A stretch of DNA of 64,000 bases. It comes from Streptomyces sp. NBC_01723. GTDB lineage: Bacteria; Actinomycetota; Actinomycetes; Streptomycetales; Streptomycetaceae. The position numbers and the translations under genes are program-made. The notes under the pieces are model-generated. The model ran no database searches. It was not told the DNA's origin and was given only the letters and a program-made list of their open reading frames with translations. The DNA lies in contig NZ_CP109171.1 of assembly GCF_036246005.1 (NCBI RefSeq), positions 6,498,001-6,562,000 on the forward strand, written 5' to 3'. Numbering within the stretch: the stretch's first letter is position 1; every line of letters starts with the position of its first letter. Below are positions 25,671 to 36,103 of this stretch, piece by piece.

Positions 25671-26633
25671 ATGACTTCTACCAGGAAGAGCAGCTGGTCC
25701 AGGACGAGGCACTCCGGCGCGGCGGCCGTCGCGCTCACCGCCGCGGCGGCGCTGCTCGCGGGCTGTTCCTCCGACTCCGACGACACGTCCGACAATCCGC
25801 TGGCCGGCGAGAAGGCGAAGGCCGGCACCGTCGTCGTCGGCTCGAACAACTTCGCCGAGAGCACCCTGCTCGCCGACATCTACGGCGAGGCGCTGAAGGC
25901 CAAGGGCCTCAAGGTCACCTACAAGCACAACATAGGCAGCAGGGAGACGACGTACGGCCTGATGAAGAACGGCTCGGTCACGGTGCTGCCCGAGTACAAC
26001 GGCTCGCTGCTGGCCTACCTCGACCCCGAGGCCGGGCAGCAGTCCGCCGACGCGGTCAACGAGGCCGTGAAGGCCAAGCTCGACAAGAAGCTGACCGTGC
26101 TGGAGTCCTCGCCGGCCGAGAACAAGGACTCGGTGAGCGTCAACGCCGAGACCGCGAAGAAGTACGGACTCACCGCCGAGTCGACCCTCGCCGACCTCAA
26201 GGACGCCGCCCCGGACCTGACGATCGGCGGCTCGCCCGAGTTCCAGACCCGGCAGCAGGGCCTGAAGGGCCTGGAGTCGGTGTACGGGCTGAAGTTCAAG
26301 TCCTTCAAGGCGCTTGACGCGGGCGGCCCGCTGACCCAGTCCGCGCTGACGAAGAACACCGTGCAGGCGGCGGACGTCTTCACCACCGACCCGACCATCG
26401 TCAAGGAGAAGTTCGTCGTCCTGAAGGACCCGGAGAACCTCTTCGGGTACGCGAACGTGACCCCGCTGGTCACCAAGGACGGACTGTCCAAGGAGGGCGT
26501 GGCCACGCTCAACGCGGTCTCCGCCAAGCTGGACACCAAGACCCTCCTGGACCTGGACGCCCAGGTCCAGCTGGACAAGAAGGACCCGCTGGACGTGGCC
26601 AAGGAGTGGCTCAGGTCCGCGGGTCTCGTCTGA
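25671..26633 (+). CDS. quaternary-amine ABC importer, substrate-binding lipoprotein
   Basis: The protein has 320 residues from the ATG at 25671; GTG codons at 25650 and 25599 are in frame and cannot be excluded. The lipobox is LLAGC. The mature part begins VVVGSNNFAESTLLADIYGEAL, which is the OpuCC/ProX type II opening, and contains GSVTVLPEYNGSLLAYLDP and ADVFTTDPTI. It captures the osmoprotectant outside the membrane. It ends the operon begun at 23051; a hairpin follows at 26658. Confidence 0.88.
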   Translation: MTSTRKSSWSRTRHSGAAAVALTAAAALLAGCSSDSDDTSDNPLAGEKAKAGTVVVGSNNFAESTLLADIYGEALKAKGLKVTYKHNIGSRETTYGLMKNGSVTVLPEYNGSLLAYLDPEAGQQSADAVNEAVKAKLDKKLTVLESSPAENKDSVSVNAETAKKYGLTAESTLADLKDAAPDLTIGGSPEFQTRQQGLKGLESVYGLKFKSFKALDAGGPLTQSALTKNTVQAADVFTTDPTIVKEKFVVLKDPENLFGYANVTPLVTKDGLSKEGVATLNAVSAKLDTKTLLDLDAQVQLDKKDPLDVAKEWLRSAGLV

Positions 26634-26654
26634 CGGACGCCCGCAGACGACCGG

Positions 26655-27266
26655 CTACGACGCCGCGGCCCCGGTCGCGGCGTCGATCAACTGGTCGATC
26701 AGGGCGATGAGGACGTCCCGGCTGGAGGTCCGCTCCCGCGCGTCGCACAGCAGCACCTGCACGTGCTCCGGCAGCGCGAGGGCCTCGCGGATCTCCGCCG
26801 CCGGGTACGGGTGCCGCCCGTGGAAGCCGTTGACGCCGACCACGAACGGGATGCCCCGCCGCTCGAAGAAGTCGATGGCGGCGAAGCTCGACTCGGGCCT
26901 GCGGACGTCGACCAGCACCACCGCCCCGAGCGCGCCGATCGCCAGGTCGTTCCACATGAACCAGAACCGCTGCTGACCGGGCGTGCCGAAGAGGTACAGC
27001 ACCAGTTCCCGGCCGATGGTGATCCGCCCGAAGTCCAGGGCCACGGTGGTGGCCCGCTTCTCCTCGATGCCGGCCAGGTCGTCGACGTCGAGTCCCGCGG
27101 CGGTCAGCGGTTCCTCGGTGCGCAGCGGGGCGATCTCGCTGACCGAGCCCACCATGGTGGTCTTGCCGACGCCGAAACCGCCGGCGATCAGGATCTTGAC
27201 GGCGTCGGGCGCGGTCGCGCGTGCCGATGCCGTGGGCGCCTCAGCGGCGCGGTCAGAGCCGGCCAA
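26655..27266 (-). CDS. cvnD: conservon small GTPase-like ATP/GTP-binding protein CvnD
   Basis: The protein has 203 residues. The P-loop is GGFGVGKTT (about residues 29-37), the switch II motif is FGTPGQQRFWFMW with a Gln pair, and VLVDVRRPESSFAAIDFFE and GVNGFHG follow. This is the Streptomyces conservon GTPase, related to Rag/MglA-type switches. It overlaps the 3' end of cvnC by 14 bp. In characterised conservons the four Cvn proteins form a membrane-associated complex resembling a eukaryotic G-protein-coupled system. Confidence 0.92.
   Translation of the reverse strand: MAGSDRAAEAPTASARATAPDAVKILIAGGFGVGKTTMVGSVSEIAPLRTEEPLTAAGLDVDDLAGIEEKRATTVALDFGRITIGRELVLYLFGTPGQQRFWFMWNDLAIGALGAVVLVDVRRPESSFAAIDFFERRGIPFVVGVNGFHGRHPYPAAEIREALALPEHVQVLLCDARERTSSRDVLIALIDQLIDAATGAAAS
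26658..26685. terminator. hairpin with 10-bp stem between convergent operons
   Basis: The arms CGACGCCGCG (26658-26667) and CGCGGCGTCG (26676-26685) are perfect complements with an 8-nt loop. They lie 25 bp after the substrate-binding protein gene and inside the last codons of the convergent cvnD gene, so this is likely the terminator of the OpuC-type operon. Confidence 0.55.
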
Positions 27267-27612
27267 GGCCGTCCCTCACTTTCTGCAGCAGGTCAAGGTC
27301 CGGGTTGGCGCGGGAGACGAGGTGCGGCGGCCGGGCGGTGATCCGGCCGGCCTCCAGCAGGTCGGAGAGGAGGATGACCACCACGCTCACCGGCAGGTCG
27401 AGGCGGGCCGCGACCTCCGCCACGGCCACCGGCTCGGCGCACAGCCGCAGGATCCGCAGGTGCTCGGGCTGCGGCCGCGCGCCGCGGGTCGGCTGGGGGT
27501 CGACCGCGGTCACCGTCGTGATGAGGGTGAAGTCGGCGCGGCTGGGCCGGGTCCGGCCGCCGGTCAGGGTGAACGGCCGCACGAGCCGGCCGCCCGCGTC
27601 GCCTCCGGTCAC
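27253..27612 (-). CDS. cvnC: conservon DUF742 protein CvnC
   Basis: The protein has 119 residues. The DUF742 pattern is clear: RLVRPFTLTGGRTRPS at the start, RILRLCAEPVAVAEVAARLDLPVSVVVILLSDLLEAG in the middle, which looks like a winged-helix fold, and NPDLDLLQKVRDGL at the end. It starts one base after the cvnB stop and overlaps cvnD, so expression is tightly coupled. Confidence 0.92.
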   Translation of the reverse strand: MTGGDAGGRLVRPFTLTGGRTRPSRADFTLITTVTAVDPQPTRGARPQPEHLRILRLCAEPVAVAEVAARLDLPVSVVVILLSDLLEAGRITARPPHLVSRANPDLDLLQKVRDGLGRL

Positions 27613-27613
27613 G

Positions 27614-28033
27614 TCACTCGCCGGGGCCGACGGTGGCCCGCGGTGCCGCGCTCAGGTGCTCGCCGATCTTCTTCACCAGCATGTTCATCTGGTACGCCAC
27701 CACACCGACGTCCGCGTTCGGCCCGGTGAGCACGACCAGGTGGGCGCCGGGACCCGCGGAGCTGAGGATCAGGTAGCTGTTGGCCATCTCGATGAGCGCC
27801 TGACGCACCGGGCCGCCGCGGAAGTCCATGCTGACGCCCTTGCTGAGGCTCATCAGGCCCGACGCGGTCGCCGCCAGCCGCTCGGCGTCGTCCCGCAGGA
27901 ACCCGGTGGACTTGCTGACGACGAGCCCGTCCTCGGAGAGCACCACCGCCTGGTTCACGTCGGCGACCCGCTCCACGAGTCCGGTGAGCAACTGGTCCAG
28001 CTCGCTGTGCGTGGCGGGGGAGGGTCGGGTCAT
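27614..28033 (-). CDS. cvnB: conservon roadblock/LC7 protein CvnB
   Basis: The protein has 139 residues. It is a roadblock/LC7 domain with ELDQLLTGLVERV, AVVLSEDGLVVSKS, and VVLTGPNADVGVVAYQMNMLVKKIGEHL. In MglA/MglB-like systems this domain acts as regulator of the small GTPase (here CvnD). The start overlaps the cvnA stop by 4 bp. Confidence 0.92.
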   Translation of the reverse strand: MTRPSPATHSELDQLLTGLVERVADVNQAVVLSEDGLVVSKSTGFLRDDAERLAATASGLMSLSKGVSMDFRGGPVRQALIEMANSYLILSSAGPGAHLVVLTGPNADVGVVAYQMNMLVKKIGEHLSAAPRATVGPGE

Positions 28034-30441
28034 CGGGTGTCCTTCGTCGGCGGTCGGCGGTCGGCGGTGGGAGTGGAGGGGGCGGAGGAGGACAACACCT
28101 GCCCGTCGGTGTCGTCGGTGTCGTCGGTGTCGTCGGGGGCGGCGTCGGCCTGGGCCCGCAGCGTGCCGCGCTGGAACCCGCCGAGGGACGACGCGGCGCG
28201 TTCGGCCGTGAAGTCGGCGTAGTCGTCGGGTGTGTCGTCCCGGCCGCCGACGGTGTCCTCGTCCCGCAGCTCGGCGGCGAGGCTGGTCTGCGGAACCCTG
28301 CGGGGCAGCGGCGCCAGGCCGTTCGGCTCGGCGGCGGAGACAGGGGCGGAGGCGGCGGCCGGGGCGGCGGGCGAGGCGGGTTCGGCCCGGCTCGCGGGCA
28401 CCGGCCGCGGCCGTACCGTGGGCCCGGCGGGGTCGACGGGCCCACCGGACGTGGAGCCCTCGGAACCCGGCCCGTCCGCCGGCGCCGGCGCGGGTGCCGC
28501 GGGCGCCTCGTCGACGGGCTCCCGCACCACGATCTCGTGCGGGATCAGCACGATCGCCGTGGTCCCGCCGTACGGCGAGGAACGCAGGGTCACGGTGATG
28601 CCGTGCCGGTGCGCGAGGCGGGCCACGACGAACATGCCGAGCCGCAGGTCGTCGGCGAGCGCCACCACGTCGAACTGCGGGGCCACCGCCAACTGCTCGT
28701 TGAACGCCGCGTAGTCCTCCTCGGACAGCCCGAGCCCGCGGTCCTCGATCTCGACCGCAAGCCCCTTGGCCACCAGCGCCGCGCGCACCCCGACCGGGTT
28801 GGGCGCGGGGGAGTAGGCCGTCGCGTTGTCGATCAGCTCGGCCAGCAGGTGGATCACGTCGGCGACCGCGGGCGGCGCGAGCGCCACCTCCTCGTCGGTG
28901 TGCAGCTCCACGCGCTGGTACTCGGCCACCTCACCCACGGCGCTGCGCAGGATGTCGACCAGCGAGACGGGCTCGCGCCAGGTGCGCCTGGGCTGCTCGC
29001 CGCTGATGATGACGAGGTTCTCCTCGTAGCGGCGCAACTGGCTCGCCGTCGAGTCCAGTTCGTACAGACCCTTCAGGATCTCGGGGTCGGTGTGCTCGCG
29101 TTCCAGGGCGTCCAGCTTGCCGAGCTGCATGTTGACCAGGTTCTGGCTCTGCCGGGCGATGCCCAGGATGACCTTCTGGAAGCCGCGCCGGGTGTCGGCC
29201 AGTTCGACGGCGGTGTGCACGGCGGTGCGCTGCGCCGTGTTGAACGCCTGGGCGACCTGGCCGAGTTCGTCCCGGCCGTAGTCCAGCGGCGGGGTCGCCG
29301 ACTCCACGTCGACCTTCTCGCCCCGCTCCAGCCGCGCCACCACGTCCGGCAGCCGCTCCTCGGCCAGGCTCAGCGTGGCCAGCCGCAGCCCGCGCAGCCG
29401 CCTCGACAGCGAGCGCGTGATGCGCCAGGACATGCCGACGCACAGGAGCAGGGCGACCAGCCCGCCGGCGCTGAGGGAGGCGGCCGTGATCAGCAGCTGG
29501 CGCGCCTCGTCGGCGCTGCGGTCGAGGAGCCCGCCCGTCTGCTGCCGGATCAGTTTCCCGTACGCGTCGGAGACCTTCGCGAACGCCGCGGTCCACTGCT
29601 CCCGCAGCTCCGGCAGGTCGATCCGGTCCGCACCCTCCGACGCGCGGGCCGCGAGCACCCTGTCCTCGACCTGCTGGAGGGTCTGCCACTCGGGGCTGGC
29701 GAGGATCCGCTCGGTCTCCGTCTTCGCGCTGCCGCTCAGGGAGGGGACGATCTGGTCCTGGACCAGCCAGCGCCGGGTGTGCACCAGTTGCGCGAAGTGC
29801 GCCCACTGCTGCTCGTCCATCCGGTCGGACGGCCAGGCCAGGGTGAGCCGGGCGTCCTCCTGGGAGGTCAGTTCGGCCGCGTGCTCCAGGGCGACCAGCG
29901 GCCCGGCCTGCGAGGTGAGGTCGCCGTCGTCGACCTGGGACAGTTCCTGGAAGGCGTGGACCTGCTCGTCGATGATCGAGGTGTACTGGTCGAGCGCCTG
30001 CTCGGGGGTGATGTCGCTCGGGTCGTCGACCTGGTTGCGGTAGTACTCCAGGCTGCCCACCGAGCCGAGCACCGAGTACAGCCGGTCCGCGACCCGGGAG
30101 GGCGCGTCCTCGATCGCGTCGGACTGGCCGACCAGCTGGGCGACCTCCTCGTCCGTCTTCCTGCGCTGCGCCTCCAGTTCCGCCCGATCGCCCTCGGGCG
30201 CGGCCAGCCAGGCGGCCGACAGGCTGCGCTCCTTCTGCAGGGCGAGCGTCGCCTCGGTGCCCATGGCCCCGGTGTCGCGGCTCAGTTCCGTCTGCGAGCG
30301 CAGCCGCAGACCCTCCGAGAACATCTGGATCGTCGTCACCCCCCACACGGCGGCCAGCGTGACGCCGGGCACCAGGGCCAGGAGGATCAGGGAGAGACGT
30401 ATGGAGCCGAGGCGGCGCCGGGCTCCCTTCCGTGCGGGCAT
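28030..30441 (-). CDS. cvnA: conservon sensor kinase-like protein CvnA with nitrate/nitrite-sensing-type domain
   Basis: The protein has 803 residues. Transmembrane segments near residues 17-37 and 320-340 flank an all-helical extracellular sensor of the NIT type (LALQKERSLSAAWL). A HAMP segment follows, then a coiled region, then a GHKL ATPase domain (ELIDNATAYSPAPN, EIEDRGLGLSEED, GMFVVARLAHRHGI) but no ordinary His phosphoacceptor box. The last ~150 residues are a disordered Pro/Ala/Ser tail with three Asp-Asp-Thr units encoded by 9-bp repeats (28104-28130). A sugar-binding-type lipoprotein gene lies 68 bp upstream. Confidence 0.9.
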   Translation of the reverse strand: MPARKGARRRLGSIRLSLILLALVPGVTLAAVWGVTTIQMFSEGLRLRSQTELSRDTGAMGTEATLALQKERSLSAAWLAAPEGDRAELEAQRRKTDEEVAQLVGQSDAIEDAPSRVADRLYSVLGSVGSLEYYRNQVDDPSDITPEQALDQYTSIIDEQVHAFQELSQVDDGDLTSQAGPLVALEHAAELTSQEDARLTLAWPSDRMDEQQWAHFAQLVHTRRWLVQDQIVPSLSGSAKTETERILASPEWQTLQQVEDRVLAARASEGADRIDLPELREQWTAAFAKVSDAYGKLIRQQTGGLLDRSADEARQLLITAASLSAGGLVALLLCVGMSWRITRSLSRRLRGLRLATLSLAEERLPDVVARLERGEKVDVESATPPLDYGRDELGQVAQAFNTAQRTAVHTAVELADTRRGFQKVILGIARQSQNLVNMQLGKLDALEREHTDPEILKGLYELDSTASQLRRYEENLVIISGEQPRRTWREPVSLVDILRSAVGEVAEYQRVELHTDEEVALAPPAVADVIHLLAELIDNATAYSPAPNPVGVRAALVAKGLAVEIEDRGLGLSEEDYAAFNEQLAVAPQFDVVALADDLRLGMFVVARLAHRHGITVTLRSSPYGGTTAIVLIPHEIVVREPVDEAPAAPAPAPADGPGSEGSTSGGPVDPAGPTVRPRPVPASRAEPASPAAPAAASAPVSAAEPNGLAPLPRRVPQTSLAAELRDEDTVGGRDDTPDDYADFTAERAASSLGGFQRGTLRAQADAAPDDTDDTDDTDGQVLSSSAPSTPTADRRPPTKDTR
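28047..28067 (+). repeat. three tandem 7-bp units (TCGGCGG) at the 3' end of cvnA
   Basis: TCGGCGG repeats at 28047, 28054 and 28061, inside the last codons of cvnA and about 15 bp before the cvnB start. Because the unit is not a multiple of three, gain or loss of one copy would shift the reading frame of the CvnA C-terminus and its coupling to cvnB. A separate 9-bp in-frame repeat lies at 28104-28130. Confidence 0.7.
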
Positions 30442-30509
30442 CGTCGTCCTAGGCGATCATCGGGGAAGGATGTTCGAGGTGCGGGCGAGCCGGTGGCCGC
30501 GGGGCCCGG

Positions 30510-31523
30510 TCACCGGGTGCCGCCCGCGGCGAACTTCGCGACCGTGTCGGCGTTCGTGCGGGTCACGAACGCGGGGCCGGTCAGCACGGGCGCCACTCCG
30601 CCGCCGCTGACGTTGCCGTTGGTCCGGTACAGCCAGAGCGCGTCCACCGCGAGATAGCCCTGCAGATACGGCTGCTGGTCCACCGCGAACTGGACGTCCC
30701 CCCGTTTGACGGCGTCGACCAGGTCGTTGTCGAGGTCGAAGGTGGCGACGTGGGCGCTGCTGCCCGCCTCGTCGACCGACTTGACCGCGGTGAGCGCGAA
30801 CGCCGCGCCGTTCGTGACGACTTCGTCGATGCTGGGGTCCTGGCGCAGCCGCGCGGTGACCGCGGCGCCGACCGCCTTCATGTCGGTGCCCTCGACGTAG
30901 AGCATCTCGGTCTCGCCCTTGAACGTCTTCTTCACACCGGCGCAGCGGGCCTCCACGGCAACGTTGCCACGCTCGTGGATGACGCACAGGGCGTGTTTCG
31001 CCTTGAGGTCGTTGAGTTTGTCGCCGACGGCCCGGCCCGCCACGCTCTCGTCCTGTCCGAAGTACTCCAGGAGTCCCGACGACCGCCAGGCGTCCATACC
31101 GGAGTTGAGGCCGACCACGGGGATCCCGGCCGCCTTGGCCTCGGCGACCGGCGCCTTCATCGCCTGCGGCTTGGCCAGCGTCAGGGCGATGCCGTCCACC
31201 TTGTCGCGGACCGCGTCCCGCACCAGGTCGGCCTGGCCGGCGGTGTCGGCGTCGCCCGCGTACGTCAGGTCGATGCCGTCCTTGGCCGCCGCCGCCTCGG
31301 CGCCCTTGCGCACCCGGTCCCAGAAGGCGTCGCCCTCGCCGCCGTGGGTGACCATGACGACCTTCATCCGGTCGGCGCCGGACCCGCCGGCGGCGTCCGC
31401 CGTCGAGCCGTCCTCGTCCCCGCCGAGGGCGGAGCAGCCGGCCGTCAGCAGACAGACGGCCGCGGCGAGGGCCGCGGCGCGCAGCGGGCCGGGGGAGTGG
31501 GTGGGCGGGAGAGAAGTACTCAT
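30510..31523 (-). CDS. periplasmic-binding-protein-like lipoprotein (sugar type), linked to the conservon
   Basis: The protein has 337 residues from the ATG at 31523. The lipobox is LLTAGC. The body matches the type 1 periplasmic binding fold of ribose/autoinducer-2 binding proteins: VVMVTHGGEGDAFWDRVRKGAEAA, VDGIALTLAKPQAM, GIPVVGLNSGMDAW, ATFDLDNDLVDAVKRGDVQFAVDQQPYLQGYLAVDAL. No permease or ATPase gene is adjacent. It is followed on the same strand by cvnA after 68 bp, so it may deliver a ligand signal to the conservon sensor rather than serve transport. Confidence 0.85.
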   Translation of the reverse strand: MSTSLPPTHSPGPLRAAALAAAVCLLTAGCSALGGDEDGSTADAAGGSGADRMKVVMVTHGGEGDAFWDRVRKGAEAAAAKDGIDLTYAGDADTAGQADLVRDAVRDKVDGIALTLAKPQAMKAPVAEAKAAGIPVVGLNSGMDAWRSSGLLEYFGQDESVAGRAVGDKLNDLKAKHALCVIHERGNVAVEARCAGVKKTFKGETEMLYVEGTDMKAVGAAVTARLRQDPSIDEVVTNGAAFALTAVKSVDEAGSSAHVATFDLDNDLVDAVKRGDVQFAVDQQPYLQGYLAVDALWLYRTNGNVSGGGVAPVLTGPAFVTRTNADTVAKFAAGGTR

Positions 31524-31642
31524 GGGGGTGGGGGCACCTCGCTGTGCGGCCGAGCAGGAGGAACGGGGCGAGATGGCCCGGAGCCACGTGTCGCTGCGCC
31601 AACCGGGTGAATCTCGCCTGGCCGGAGCAAACCGTGAGTGAC

Positions 31643-31665
31643 CGCTGGTAGTCAAGTGACCAGCG
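31643..31665. promoter_or_regulatory. 7-bp inverted repeat in divergent promoter region
   Basis: CGCTGGT (31643-31649) and ACCAGCG (31659-31665) are complements with a 9-nt spacer. AGTGACC occurs just left and again inside the structure. It lies 120 bp upstream of the lipoprotein-cvn operon and 188 bp upstream of cprB, a fitting place for an operator. Confidence 0.4.
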
Positions 31666-31762
31666 ACCAGGTGTGAGTTGTCGGTGCCGCATCGTGATGA
31701 ACGGGACAGGTGGCGAACGGTGCTCCTCGACGTCCGCTCCAGGGGTTCACAAGGAGGACTAT

Positions 31763-31773
31763 CTGACGGTCAG
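31763..31773. promoter_or_regulatory. candidate CprB operator palindrome upstream of cprB
   Basis: CTGACGGTCAG is a palindrome with one central base, 80 bp before the cprB start, followed by two AGTTATCG copies (31772 and 31783). CprB-type receptors repress their own promoters through palindromic sites, so this is a reasonable candidate. No binding consensus was compared. Confidence 0.4.
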
Positions 31774-31852
31774 TTATCGGTGAGTTATCGTGTACAGGGG
31801 GTAAAGGCAGGCCGCACGGCCTGTTGCGTTCCAGCCCAGGAGAGTTCAGCCG

Positions 31853-32500
31853 ATGGCGAGGCAGCTACGCGCCGAGCAGACCCGCGCGACGATCGTCGGC
31901 GCCGCCGCCGACCTGTTCGACCGTCACGGCTACGAGTCGACCAGCCTGAGCGAGATCGTGGCCCACGCCGGGGTCACCAAGGGCGCCCTGTACTTCCACT
32001 TCGCGGCGAAGGAAGACCTCGCCCACGCCATCATGGAGATCCAGTCCAGGACCTCGCGGCAACTCGCCACGGACCTGGGCGGGCGCGGCTACACCTCGCT
32101 GGAGGCGCTGATGCGCCTCACCTTCGGCATGGCCCGGCTGTGCGAGGAGGGGCCGGTGCTCCGCGCCGGTCTGCGGCTCGCCACCGCGGGCGTGCCGGTA
32201 CGGCCGCCGCTGCCGCACCCCTTCACCGAGTGGCGGGAGATCGCCACCTCCCGGCTCCTCGACGCCGTCCGGCAGTCCGACCTGCATCCGGACATCGACG
32301 TCGACTCCGTCGCCCACACCCTCGTCTGCTCCATCGTCGGCACCCGCGTGGTCAGCGGGACCCTGGAACCGGCCGGGCGCCAGCCCCGCCGCCTGGCCGA
32401 GATGTGGCACATCCTCATCCGCGGCATGGTGCCGGTGACCCGCCGCGCCCGCTACGTCACCCTCGCGGCGCGCCTGGAGCGCGAGACAGCCTCCGCCTGA
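31853..32500 (+). CDS. cprB: TetR-family gamma-butyrolactone receptor homologue CprB
   Basis: The protein has 215 residues, the known CprB length. The N-terminal HTH (RATIVGAAADLFDRHGYESTSLSEIVAHAGVTKGALYFHFAAKEDLA, residues about 10-57) and the ligand-domain residues around WREIATSRLLDAV match what I recall of S. coelicolor CprB almost residue for residue. CprB is a ScbR/ArpA-like DNA-binding protein that affects sporulation and antibiotic production; its natural ligand is uncertain. As in S. coelicolor, the geosmin synthase gene lies two genes downstream. Confidence 0.93.
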   Translation: MARQLRAEQTRATIVGAAADLFDRHGYESTSLSEIVAHAGVTKGALYFHFAAKEDLAHAIMEIQSRTSRQLATDLGGRGYTSLEALMRLTFGMARLCEEGPVLRAGLRLATAGVPVRPPLPHPFTEWREIATSRLLDAVRQSDLHPDIDVDSVAHTLVCSIVGTRVVSGTLEPAGRQPRRLAEMWHILIRGMVPVTRRARYVTLAARLERETASA

Positions 32501-32531
32501 ACGGACCGGCCCGCGCGGTACGGTGAGGCGC

Positions 32532-33740
32532 ATGCCCGACACCCCGTCCGCGCCCGCCCCCGTCATCCTCGGTGACGAGCCCGGGTCCTTCCCGCACGGT
32601 GTGCTCGCCGACCGGCACCCCGCCGTCGTCCGGCAGGTGCGCGACGCGTTCCCCTACGGCCCCGAACGGTTGCGCGCCCTCGACGCGCTGCTGGCGAGCT
32701 GTGCCGACGGCGTGATCGAACCGCTGCCCGCCGACGCCGACCCCCGCGACCGGGACCGCTGGGCGCGGTGGGGCCTGGACGCGTACGCCGGCCGCTCCTG
32801 GTACGACGTGCCCTGGCTGTGGGCCGAGAGCCACTTCTACCGCCGGCTCCTCGACGCCGTCGGCTACTTCGCCCCCGGGACCTGGCAGGGCGTCGACCCC
32901 TTCCGGCCGGCCAAGCTCGCCGAACTCGACGACCCCGCGACGGACGAGGAACTCGCCGCGCTCGACGGCCTCGCGGGCCTGCCCGCCGACGAGCGGACCC
33001 GGGCCCTGCTGCACGGCTCGCTCTGGGGCAACCGGGCGGACCTCGGCTTCCGCCTCTCCGAGGGCGGCACCGGCACCGGGGAGCAGGTGGAGGCCCTCGT
33101 GTGCGACGACAGCGACGCCCTGTGGTCCCTGCTCCCGCCCTCCGAAGGACCGGGCACGGCGGGACCGAGCACTCTGTGCCTCGTCGCCGACAACGCGGGC
33201 CGCGAACTCGTCCCCGACCTGCTCCTCGTCTCCCACCTGCTCGCCGAGGGCCGTGTCGACCGGGCCGTCCTGCACGTCAAGCCGCACCCGTACTACGTCT
33301 CCGACGCGACGCCCACCGACGTGCTCGACGCGCTGCGGCGGCTGGTGGCGGCGGGCGGCGCGGCCGAGGAGTACGGGCGGCGGCTGTGGACCGCGCTGCG
33401 GGACGGGCACGTCACCGTCCGCGCCCACCCGTTCTCCTGCGCCCCGCTGCCGTACGCCGACATGCCCGACGACCTGCGCGCGGAGTTCGCCGCGGCCACC
33501 GTCACCGTCCTCAAGGGCGACCTGAACTACCGCCGCCTGGTGGGCGACCGGTGGTGGCCGCCGACCACGCCCTTCGCGGACGTCACCGCGTACTTCCCGG
33601 GTCCGGTCGCCGCCCTGCGCACCCTCAAGTCCGATGTGATCACCGGCCTGTCGGAGAAGACCGAGGCGGCGCTGGAGTCCGGCGGGGAGCGGCGCTGGCG
33701 GACCGGCGGGACGCACGCCCTGATCCAGGTCAGGACCTGA
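32532..33740 (+). CDS. DUF89 / ARMT1-family damage-control phosphatase
   Basis: The protein has 402 residues from the ATG at 32532. Metal-binding motifs of the DUF89 family are visible: CLVADNAGRELVPDLLL (Asp-Asn) and LKGDLNYRRLVGDRWWP (Asp). HVKPHPYYVSDAT completes the site. Such enzymes use Mn or Ni to dephosphorylate damaged or over-phosphorylated metabolites; the human homologue was also reported as an acidic-residue methyltransferase. It lies 31 bp after cprB and 95 bp before geoA on the same strand. Confidence 0.8.
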   Translation: MPDTPSAPAPVILGDEPGSFPHGVLADRHPAVVRQVRDAFPYGPERLRALDALLASCADGVIEPLPADADPRDRDRWARWGLDAYAGRSWYDVPWLWAESHFYRRLLDAVGYFAPGTWQGVDPFRPAKLAELDDPATDEELAALDGLAGLPADERTRALLHGSLWGNRADLGFRLSEGGTGTGEQVEALVCDDSDALWSLLPPSEGPGTAGPSTLCLVADNAGRELVPDLLLVSHLLAEGRVDRAVLHVKPHPYYVSDATPTDVLDALRRLVAAGGAAEEYGRRLWTALRDGHVTVRAHPFSCAPLPYADMPDDLRAEFAAATVTVLKGDLNYRRLVGDRWWPPTTPFADVTAYFPGPVAALRTLKSDVITGLSEKTEAALESGGERRWRTGGTHALIQVRT

Positions 33741-33826
33741 GCGCGAAGTTCCCGCGTTCCGCGCTCTTTCACGCGATGGTGTGATCATGTGCCGCCGGGC
33801 GGATGCGCCCTCGGAGCCCTGGGTAG

Positions 33827-36028
<2,202 letters not shown>

Positions 36029-36103
36029 CCGACGCTCAGTCTCACTCGTTCGTGGCTCGTCACGCGCCGGTGCGCCGGGTAGAGCACCTGCCGGAGGCGA
36101 TCC

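Noticed and set aside
32768..33784. 338-codon plus-strand frame inside the DUF89 gene
   Set aside because: Arg-rich alternate frame; the DUF89 metal motifs are in the other frame.
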